From assembly GCA_002350065.1 (NCBI GenBank), contig DEDQ01000084.1, positions 13,044-18,078 on the forward strand: a stretch of DNA of 5,035 nucleotides, written 5' to 3'. Below are positions 1 through 5,035 of this stretch, piece by piece. This stretch comes from Ruminococcus flavefaciens. Lineage in GTDB: Bacteria; Bacillota; Clostridia; Oscillospirales; Ruminococcaceae. Below the pieces are notes generated by a model. The model was not told the origin of the DNA, searched no databases, and saw only the letters and a program-made list of their open reading frames with translations. Every line of letters starts with the position of its first letter. Position 1 is the stretch's first letter. Both the position numbers and the translations under genes were made by a program.

Positions 1-2
1 CG

Positions 3-1397
3 CCTATCGGCGAGACAGAGATAAGCTCCGTAACAGACGACACCCGCAAGGTGACTGAGGGCAGCCTCTTCGTTTGTATAAAGGGCGGAAAATTCGACGG
101 TCATGACGCGGCTGCGGAAATGCTTGAAAAGGGAGCGGCTGCGGTAGTCTGCGAGCGCGACCTCGGACTCGGCGACAAGCAGATACTAACTGACAACTCA
201 CGCTTCCTCTACGGAAAAATATGCGCGGCGTGGTTCGGTCACCCCGAGCGGAAGATGAAGCTCATCGGAGTTACCGGCACAAACGGCAAGACCACTACCA
301 CGAACGTGATAAAGCATATCCTCATGTCGAACGGTCACAAGACCGGTCTCATCGGCACGATACAGAACGAGATAGGCGACGAGGTGCTCCACACCGAGAA
401 CACCACTCCCATGACGTATGACTTCATGGCTCTGCTCGCGAAAATGGCGGACGAGGGCTGCGAGTACGTGGTAATGGAGGTGAGCTCGTTCGGACTTGTC
501 CAGAACCGCATCGGCTCGTCGTGGTTCAGAACTGCGGTATTCACCAATCTCACGCAGGACCACCTCGACTACCACAAGGACATGGAGGACTACTTCCAAG
601 CCAAAAAGATGCTGTTTGACGTCTGCGACGCGGCTATCATCAACATCGACGACGAGTACGGTCAGCGCCTTTTCAGCGAGGTCGGCTGCGAGAAGTATTC
701 GTTCAGCGTAAAGTGCAGCGCCGATGTATACGCCGACGGCATAAGAATGAAGTCCTCGGGCACGAGCTTCTGGTTCTGCCGCGGAGACAAATCACACCTT
801 GTAAAGACGCGTATACCGGGACTTTTCAACGTCTCGAACCTTACAGCCGCGATAGCGGTATGTCTCCGCGAGGGCATACGCACGGCTGATATAATCGAAG
901 CTATAGCCAACTACAACGGCGTAAAGGGCAGATGCGAGGTGATCCCCACCGGACGCGATTTCACGGTCATCTGCGACTATGCGCATACTCCCGACGCGAT
1001 AGAGAACGTTCTCCGCAGCGTTAAGGAATACACCGAGGGCAGGCTGATATGCCTCTTCGGCTGCGGCGGGAACCGCGATGCGGCAAAGCGTCCGAAAATG
1101 GCGAAGGCAGCGGCTTCCTACGCGGATAGGCTCATCGTCACATCGGATAATCCCCGCAACGAGGACCCCGAGGCTATCATCGCCGAGATACTTACCGGAC
1201 TTGAGGGCTCTTCCGTTCCCTATGACGTGGTAACAGACCGCCGCGAGGCTATCTTCCACGCGCTGAAAACGGCTGAAAAGGGCGATATCATCGTCCTTGC
1301 GGGAAAGGGTCACGAGGACTATCAGGTGCTCGCCGGCATGAAGAAGATACACTTCGACGAGCGTGAGATAGTCGCCGAAGGACTGAAGCTTTTATAA
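3..1397 (+). CDS. murE: UDP-MurNAc-L-Ala-D-Glu--meso-diaminopimelate ligase, 5' end missing
   Basis: Cytoplasmic ATP-dependent Mur ligase that adds the third stem-peptide residue to UDP-MurNAc-L-Ala-D-Glu. The frame is open from the first complete codon at 3-5, giving 464 visible residues; E. coli MurE has 495, so roughly 20-35 N-terminal residues lie outside. The N-domain motif around TDDTRKV (12-18) precedes the GTG at 51, so that GTG is internal and not the start. Counting from codon 3-5, I see the P-loop GVTGTNGKT (89-97), substrate-binding NTTP (133-136), MEVSS (158-162), DHLDYH (186-191), an AK lysine likely carbamylated (K201), YAHTPDA (326-332), GCGGNRD (353-359), DNPR (382-385) and GKGHEDYQ (434-441). 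All three Mur ligase domains are covered. DNPR is the known signature of meso-diaminopimelate rather than lysine addition. The usual His after MEVSS is Phe here. mraY follows after 28 bases, and the same operon is likely. Confidence 0.97.
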   Translation, partial: PIGETEISSVTDDTRKVTEGSLFVCIKGGKFDGHDAAAEMLEKGAAAVVCERDLGLGDKQILTDNSRFLYGKICAAWFGHPERKMKLIGVTGTNGKTTTTNVIKHILMSNGHKTGLIGTIQNEIGDEVLHTENTTPMTYDFMALLAKMADEGCEYVVMEVSSFGLVQNRIGSSWFRTAVFTNLTQDHLDYHKDMEDYFQAKKMLFDVCDAAIINIDDEYGQRLFSEVGCEKYSFSVKCSADVYADGIRMKSSGTSFWFCRGDKSHLVKTRIPGLFNVSNLTAAIAVCLREGIRTADIIEAIANYNGVKGRCEVIPTGRDFTVICDYAHTPDAIENVLRSVKEYTEGRLICLFGCGGNRDAAKRPKMAKAAASYADRLIVTSDNPRNEDPEAIIAEILTGLEGSSVPYDVVTDRREAIFHALKTAEKGDIIVLAGKGHEDYQVLAGMKKIHFDEREIVAEGLKLL

Positions 1398-1409
1398 TCT
1401 GAAAAAACT

Positions 1410-1413
1410 GGAG
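1410..1413 (+). promoter_or_regulatory. Ribosome binding site of mraY (GGAG, long spacing)
   Basis: GGAG lies in the 28-base gap after murE, with 12 bases before the ATG at 1426, which is longer than the usual 5-9. No better purine run is present. A TTG at 1414-1416 is in frame with mraY but is cut off by TGA at 1420-1422, so ATG 1426 is the only credible start. Initiation may be weaker than at the next two genes. Confidence 0.55.
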
Positions 1414-1425
1414 TTGTGTTGATAT

Positions 1426-2466
1426 ATGTCATTATGGATAATAAATCTGCTTACCGCGCTCGCATCGTTCGCGCTCGCGGGGATATCGGGAAAATGGCTC
1501 GTGCCCTTCCTCCACAGGATAAAGTTCGGACAGCCTATCAAAACTGAGGACGGTCCGCAGTGGCACGCGAAAAAGCAGGGAACTCCCACCATGGGCGGAT
1601 TCATGTTCATCATCTCGACGACGCTGATGTCTATGGGCGGCTACTGGGCTTACCGCATACGCTACGCCCTTGATACGACCGCTCAGGAAACTCACCACGC
1701 ATTCTTCCGGCTTCTGGCGGTAGTGATATTCTCGCTCCTGTTCGGACTTATCGGCTTCATCGACGACTACACAAAGGTTGCCCGCAAGAACAACGACGGA
1801 CTCTCGCCCATGCAGAAGATAGGCTTGCAGACCCTCTTCTCGCTCGGCTTCCTCTTCATGATATACAAATTCGGCGACGGCTCGACCTGTATCGACCTCG
1901 GCTTCTGGAAAACTCCCTCACTGGGGATATTCTACTACATCATCATGATACCGGTGATAATCTACCTCACGAATGCGGTAAACCTCACCGACGGAGTTGA
2001 CGGTCTCTGCGGCTCGGTAACGTTCATAGCGATGCTGATATTCACGGTATGCTGTGCATACCTCCGCGAGAACGAGCTCTCATGCTTCACAATGGCGCTC
2101 GCGGGAGGCTGTCTCGGCTTCCTCATCTGGAACCTCAACCCTGCGAAGTGCTTCATGGGCGATACGGGCTCGATGTTCCTCGGAGCGGCAGTTACCGGCA
2201 CCGGACTCATACTCCACAAGCACCTGCTGATGCTCCTTGTGGCACTGGTCTACATCATCGAGGCGCTGTCGGTAGTTATACAGGTGACATACTTCAAATA
2301 CACCAAGAAAAAGTACGGCGAGGGACGCCGCATCTTCAAGATGACTCCTATCCACCACCACTTCGAGATGAGCGGATTCAGCGAGTACAAGATAGTTATC
2401 ACATTCTCGCTTGCAGGAATTGTTTTCGGAGTTCTGGGAATAGTAACACTGCTGGCATTCAGATAA
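1426..2466 (+). CDS. mraY: Phospho-N-acetylmuramoyl-pentapeptide-transferase (lipid I synthase)
   Basis: Integral membrane enzyme that transfers phospho-MurNAc-pentapeptide from UDP to undecaprenyl phosphate on the inner face of the membrane, making lipid I and UMP; it needs Mg2+. The product is 346 residues, a normal length (E. coli 360). Visible family motifs are GP-WH-KKQGTPTMGG (43-58), the Asp pair in GFIDDYTK (D113, D114), NAVNLTDGVDGL (183-194, with D189 and D192), FMGDTGS (243-249, D246), and MTPIHHHFE (306-314) with the conserved His triplet 310-312. Hydrophobic segments at about 5-27, 55-75, 93-112, 131-148, 166-184, 196-212, 220-236, 243-262, 264-288 and 322-344 fit the ten-helix fold. 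No essential residue that I know of is missing. It sits between murE and ftsW with no murD after it. Confidence 0.98.
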   Translation: MSLWIINLLTALASFALAGISGKWLVPFLHRIKFGQPIKTEDGPQWHAKKQGTPTMGGFMFIISTTLMSMGGYWAYRIRYALDTTAQETHHAFFRLLAVVIFSLLFGLIGFIDDYTKVARKNNDGLSPMQKIGLQTLFSLGFLFMIYKFGDGSTCIDLGFWKTPSLGIFYYIIMIPVIIYLTNAVNLTDGVDGLCGSVTFIAMLIFTVCCAYLRENELSCFTMALAGGCLGFLIWNLNPAKCFMGDTGSMFLGAAVTGTGLILHKHLLMLLVALVYIIEALSVVIQVTYFKYTKKKYGEGRRIFKMTPIHHHFEMSGFSEYKIVITFSLAGIVFGVLGIVTLLAFR

Positions 2467-2492
2467 TTCGTAAATTGCATCATATCAACTGT

Positions 2493-2499
2493 GGGAGGA
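2493..2499 (+). promoter_or_regulatory. Strong ribosome binding site of ftsW (GGGAGGA)
   Basis: GGGAGGA ends 4 bases before the ATG at 2504 and supports that start. The rest of the 37-base gap after mraY (2467-2503) is AT-leaning and shows neither a clear promoter nor a terminator. Confidence 0.85.
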
Positions 2500-2503
2500 C
2501 GCA

Positions 2504-3784
2504 ATGGCAACAGCTAAAACAAGAAAGAGAAAACGCTCGGGCGGTATCCTGCGGTTTTTCGTGGGAGACGGCAGAACGAGCGATATAAGTCTGCCGTTTT
2601 TCGCCTATGTAATGATACTGCTCGTAGTCGGACTGGTAATGATGGCTTCCGCGAGCTACGCATGGGCTTACAACGACTTCAACGACGGACTCTACTTCGC
2701 AAAGAAACAGGCATTCTACGCCGCTATCGGCTTTGTGGGCATGATATTCTTCATGAAAATGGATTATCACAACCTCAAGAAGATAAACGTGACATTGTTC
2801 AGGAATTTCAACATCGCCGGACTTTTCTACGTCGCAGTAGCGATACTGCTCGTGCTGGTACTTGTAATGGGTAACGACGAGGGCGGCTCCATGGGAGCGC
2901 GCCGCTGGATAGACATCGGACCTATCAACCTCCAGCCCTCAGAGGTCGCAAAGCTGGCGCTGATAATATTCTTCGCATACAGCATGGAGCGCGACGGCAA
3001 GAAGATGAACACCTTCGGCACCGGAATCATCAAGTACGCATTCCTGCTCGGCATATACGTAGCTCTCATCGCGCTCGAGAAGCACATCTCGGGTATCATA
3101 CTCATAAGCACTATCGCTATCGCAATGGTGCTCTGCGGAGGTGCCAACATCAAGCAGTACCTCGCTCTCGGAATAAGCGCTGTTCTCGCAGCGATAGGCT
3201 ATATCTCGTGGCAGGCGAACGTCCCGGGAAGCTACGTACAGGTGCGTATCAAATCGTGGAGAGACCCCTTCTCGGACGTCCTCAACGACACATGGCAGAC
3301 CGCTAACTCGCTCATCGCGATAGGCTCGGGCGGACTTTTCGGTCTCGGACTCGGCAACTCGCGCCAGAAGTATCTCTACCTCCCCGAGACCAAGAACGAC
3401 TTCGTTTTCCCGATTGTCTGCGAGGAGATAGGCTTCGTGGGAGCGCTCGCGATAATCATAGTATTCTTCCTCCTCATCATCGAGGGCTATTCGATAGCAG
3501 TACGCTGCAAGGACAGATTCGGTATGCTCATCGCAGTCGGCATAACCACTCAGATAGGCATTCAGACCGTCCTCAACCTCGCAGTTGTCAGCAATCTCAT
3601 ACCCAACACCGGTATCAGCCTGCCGTTTTTCAGCTACGGAGGCACGGCGCTGGTCATGCAGCTCGTCGAAATGGGCATAATGCTGAACATCTCGCAGCAC
3701 AGGTACTACCCCGAGGAAAATGAAGCTCTTCCGCCCGCTCCCGAGCCCGAAGAGCCTGAATATGACGAATCGAAAAACGCATAA
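2504..3784 (+). CDS. ftsW: FtsW/SpoVE-type SEDS peptidoglycan glycosyltransferase
   Basis: Polytopic SEDS protein that polymerises lipid II into glycan strands, normally with a cognate class B PBP at the septum. The 426-residue product has a basic cytoplasmic N-terminus (residues 5-11, KTRKRKR) and about ten hydrophobic segments, roughly 29-50, 64-84, 104-122, 147-160, 175-192, 196-212, 218-236, 304-327, 340-362 and 373-396. SEDS motifs are GARRWIDIG (131-139), QPSEVAK (144-150), the loop LPETKNDFVF (293-302) with the expected catalytic Asp at 299, EEIGFVGA (307-314) and NTGISLPFFSYGG (368-380). The segment where many homologues read EPDxG is EKHISG (192-197) here. The C-terminal tail (402-426) is rich in Pro and Glu. 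Position between mraY and murG favours the division FtsW over RodA. In Bacillus subtilis this place is held by spoVE, so a sporulation role cannot be excluded from sequence alone. Confidence 0.95.
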   Translation: MATAKTRKRKRSGGILRFFVGDGRTSDISLPFFAYVMILLVVGLVMMASASYAWAYNDFNDGLYFAKKQAFYAAIGFVGMIFFMKMDYHNLKKINVTLFRNFNIAGLFYVAVAILLVLVLVMGNDEGGSMGARRWIDIGPINLQPSEVAKLALIIFFAYSMERDGKKMNTFGTGIIKYAFLLGIYVALIALEKHISGIILISTIAIAMVLCGGANIKQYLALGISAVLAAIGYISWQANVPGSYVQVRIKSWRDPFSDVLNDTWQTANSLIAIGSGGLFGLGLGNSRQKYLYLPETKNDFVFPIVCEEIGFVGALAIIIVFFLLIIEGYSIAVRCKDRFGMLIAVGITTQIGIQTVLNLAVVSNLIPNTGISLPFFSYGGTALVMQLVEMGIMLNISQHRYYPEENEALPPAPEPEEPEYDESKNA

Positions 3785-3789
3785 AGGAG
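3783..3789 (+). promoter_or_regulatory. Ribosome binding site of murG (AAAGGAG), overlapping the ftsW stop
   Basis: AAAGGAG begins inside the ftsW TAA (3782-3784) and leaves 7 bases before the murG ATG at 3797, which is ideal spacing. The gap between the two genes is only 12 bases, so ribosomes ending ftsW finish on the murG ribosome binding site, which suggests coupled translation. Confidence 0.88.
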
Positions 3790-3796
3790 CATATCT

Positions 3797-4927
3797 ATGA
3801 GAGTTCTCATTTCATGCGGCGGCACAGGCGGACATATCAATCCCGGCCTTGCCATCGCTGATATCATCAAGGAAAAATACCCCGACACCGAGTTCCTTTT
3901 CGCCGGTACCCCCAAGGGCATGGAGTCGAAGCTCGTACCGCAGGCAGGCTATAAAATGGAGCCCATAAAGGTAGCCGGATTCCAGCGCCGCATATCCGTC
4001 GAGAACATCGGCAGGAACGCAAAGGCGCTCGCGTACCTTGCAGCCTCCGGACGCAGGGCAAAGGCGATAATCGAGGGCTTCAAGCCCGATATCGCCATAG
4101 GCACAGGCGGCTATGCCGCCGGACCCGTTATCCGCAAGGCAGCACGTATGGGCATTCCGACTGCTATTCACGAGCAGAACGCCTATCCCGGAGTTACGAA
4201 CCGTCTCCTCTCGAAGGAGGTCGATTACGTGATGCTCACCTTTGAGGAAGCCCTCAGATTCATGGACAAGAGCAGGTTCGAGTACAGCGTTACGGGACTT
4301 CCCGTCCGCGGCAGCATAAACTCGATAAGCCGTGAGGAAGCGCGTAAAAAGCTCGGATTCAACGATGATTTCACGATACTCTCATTCGGAGGAAGTCTCG
4401 GAGCAGGCTGCATAAACGAGACCATGACCGAGGTCATCAAGTGGCACGTCGGCAAAAAGCTGGATATAAACCATATCCACGGCTACGGCGGAATGGGAAA
4501 GGATACCTTCCCGCAGGCAATGAAGGCGGCAGGCATACCTCTTAAAAGCGACCGCCTGCGCATCACCGAATACATAAACGACATGGACGTCTGCCTTGCT
4601 GCGGCTGACCTTGTAGTCTGCCGCAGCGGAGCTTCAACGCTCGCAGAGCTCGAAGCAGCGGGCAAGGCGTCGATACTTATACCGTCCCCGATAGTCGCGG
4701 GCAACCACCAGTATCACAACGCAATGGTGCTCGGCAAGGCGGGAGCTGCGATAGTCATCGAGCAGAAGGACGTAACGAACGAGAGGATAATTTCCGAGAT
4801 AGAGAAGCTCTACAACGCTCCCGACAGAGTTGAGATAATGTCGCAGAGCGCGGCAGACCTCCACCTCAGCGACACAAATGAGCGTATCCTTAAAGTAATT
4901 GAAAAGCTTATGAAGAAAGGAAAATGA
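3797..4927 (+). CDS. murG: UDP-GlcNAc:undecaprenyl-PP-MurNAc-pentapeptide GlcNAc transferase (lipid II synthase)
   Basis: Membrane-associated GT28 glycosyltransferase on the cytoplasmic face that adds GlcNAc from UDP-GlcNAc to lipid I, giving lipid II. The product is 376 residues, close to the usual 350-370. The N-terminal acceptor domain shows the glycine-rich loops GGTGGHINP (8-16) and GTGGYAAGP (102-110) and the HEQN motif (125-128). The C-terminal donor domain shows GGSLGA (198-203), RSGASTLAE (276-284) with the conserved Glu at 284, and the Firmicutes-style IPSP...NHQYHNA (295-309). The tail KLMKKGK is basic. The start is fixed by a well-placed ribosome binding site and by the loop at residue 8. 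It is the last step before FtsW uses the product, and the two genes are adjacent. The stop TGA at 4925-4927 overlaps an ATG at 4924. No key residue is missing. Confidence 0.98.
   Translation: MRVLISCGGTGGHINPGLAIADIIKEKYPDTEFLFAGTPKGMESKLVPQAGYKMEPIKVAGFQRRISVENIGRNAKALAYLAASGRRAKAIIEGFKPDIAIGTGGYAAGPVIRKAARMGIPTAIHEQNAYPGVTNRLLSKEVDYVMLTFEEALRFMDKSRFEYSVTGLPVRGSINSISREEARKKLGFNDDFTILSFGGSLGAGCINETMTEVIKWHVGKKLDINHIHGYGGMGKDTFPQAMKAAGIPLKSDRLRITEYINDMDVCLAAADLVVCRSGASTLAELEAAGKASILIPSPIVAGNHQYHNAMVLGKAGAAIVIEQKDVTNERIISEIEKLYNAPDRVEIMSQSAADLHLSDTNERILKVIEKLMKKGK
4214..4234 (+). promoter_or_regulatory. Possible internal ribosome binding site and start inside murG
   Basis: AAGGAGGT (4214-4221) is a full anti-16S match. 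It is followed 7 bases later by GTG 4229 and directly by ATG 4232, both in the murG frame (residues V145 and M146). Starting there would give a 231- or 232-residue product holding the whole C-terminal UDP-GlcNAc-binding domain and the end of the N-terminal one. The sequence also simply encodes Lys-Glu-Val with the codons this gene favours, so it may be chance. Confidence 0.25.
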
Positions 4928-4995
4928 ACAGAACAGGGAAATTTCCGAATTGTGAATCGAGAATAATATCCCCGCTGTTCAGCAGTTTGAAATGA
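4924..4995 (+). other. 23-codon open frame chained by ATGA overlaps at both ends
   Basis: ATG 4924 overlaps the murG stop as ATGA, and the frame ends at TGA 4993-4995, which overlaps the ATG at 4992 in the same way. An AGGA (4918-4921) lies only 2 bases upstream of the first ATG, which is too close to be a good ribosome binding site. The product would begin MNRTGKFPN and end SSLK, and I recognise nothing in it. It could be a coupling or leader peptide carrying ribosomes from murG to the next gene, or a chance frame in a 64-base gap. Nothing in its composition proves translation. Confidence 0.2.
4931..4980. repeat. Imperfect inverted repeat in the gap after murG
   Basis: GAACAG (4931-4936) pairs with CTGTTC (4975-4980), and adjacent GGG and CCC tracts could extend the stem past a bulge. 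Inside the loop is a perfect 10-base palindrome, GGAAATTTCC (4937-4946). No T-tract follows, so it does not look like an intrinsic terminator. Any role is unknown. Confidence 0.25.
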
Positions 4996-5035
4996 AGTAC
5001 GAAAACAAAGTCGAAGTAAACGGAACAAAGCTCAA
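4992..5035 (+). CDS. Start of an unidentified gene, truncated by the window edge
   Basis: The frame from ATG 4992 reads MKYENKVEVNGTKL and stays open to the edge, with codons like those of the upstream genes (GTC, GTA, AAC, GGA, CTC). In the same frame there is no stop back to TGA 4953-4955, but also no upstream ATG, GTG or TTG, so 4992 is the best start visible. No good Shine-Dalgarno site precedes it. The pattern of a charged strand followed by V-NG-KL resembles the first beta strands of many alpha/beta hydrolases, but fourteen residues are far too few to assign a family. It lies 64 bases after murG on the same strand and could belong to the same operon. Confidence 0.4.
   Translation, partial: MKYENKVEVNGTKL

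Noticed and set aside
51..53. GTG as the start of murE
   Set aside because: The same frame is open to the left edge and encodes the conserved MurE N-domain motif TDDTRKV just upstream, so the GTG codes an internal Val.
476..483. GGAGGTGA inside murE as an internal ribosome binding site
   Set aside because: No ATG or GTG follows at workable spacing. It encodes the conserved Glu-Val of MEVSS.
792..1352. 186-codon open frame on the minus strand opposite murE
   Set aside because: Antisense to intact MurE motifs, no recognisable domain, no good ribosome binding site. A codon-bias shadow.
2049..2588. 179-codon + strand frame across the mraY-ftsW junction
   Set aside because: It overlaps the conserved ends of two certain genes in another frame, and its translation shows no family motif.
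3380..3394. LPETK in FtsW as a sortase sorting signal
   Set aside because: It is LPETK-N, not LPXTG, lies in a loop between membrane segments and not at a C-terminus, and belongs to the SEDS catalytic loop.
2939..3700. 253-codon open frame on the minus strand opposite ftsW
   Set aside because: It lies wholly inside a gene with clear SEDS motifs. Its translation is a low-complexity mix of Glu, Asp, Tyr, Ser and Arg, as expected from reading biased codons backwards, and shows no domain.
4931..4980. Intrinsic terminator after murG
   Set aside because: The stem is only six clean pairs with a 38-base loop and no following T-tract, and an open frame starts 12 bases later.

Overview
This window is a stretch of a division and cell wall (dcw) operon, all on the + strand. 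It holds, in order, the 3' part of murE, then complete mraY, ftsW (spoVE-like) and murG, and probably the first codons of one more gene that runs off the right edge. The proteins and the strong purine-rich Shine-Dalgarno sites fit a Firmicute of the class Clostridia. The codon choice (Ile ATA beside ATC, Leu CTC, Gly GGA/GGC) and the Clostridia-type variants of the SEDS and MurG motifs lead me towards Ruminococcus or a relative in the Oscillospiraceae. That placement is inference, not a database result.

Layout: 3-1397 murE, whose reading frame is already open at the left edge, so the true start is outside the window; 1426-2466 mraY; 2504-3784 ftsW; 3797-4927 murG. The gaps between these genes are 28, 37 and 12 bases, each with a recognisable ribosome binding site and no visible promoter or terminator, so they are almost certainly co-transcribed. 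After murG come 64 bases containing a 23-codon open frame and an imperfect inverted repeat, then an ATG at 4992 that opens a frame to the right edge. There is no stretch over 300 bases without a gene.

Together the genes build and use lipid II. MurE adds the third residue (meso-diaminopimelate by its DNPR motif) to the UDP-MurNAc dipeptide. MraY moves the finished phospho-MurNAc-pentapeptide to undecaprenyl phosphate (lipid I). MurG adds GlcNAc to give lipid II. FtsW, a SEDS glycosyltransferase, polymerises lipid II at the septum with a partner class B PBP. Neither murF nor murD lies between these genes: the order is murE-mraY-ftsW-murG, whereas many dcw clusters have murF between murE and mraY and murD between mraY and ftsW.

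I found no mobile element, CRISPR, RNA gene or unknown multi-gene system. The region is ordinary core genome. The points worth a second look are small: a consensus internal ribosome binding site inside murG, the chained ATGA overlaps after murG, a substitution in the MurE SSH motif, and the absence of murD.
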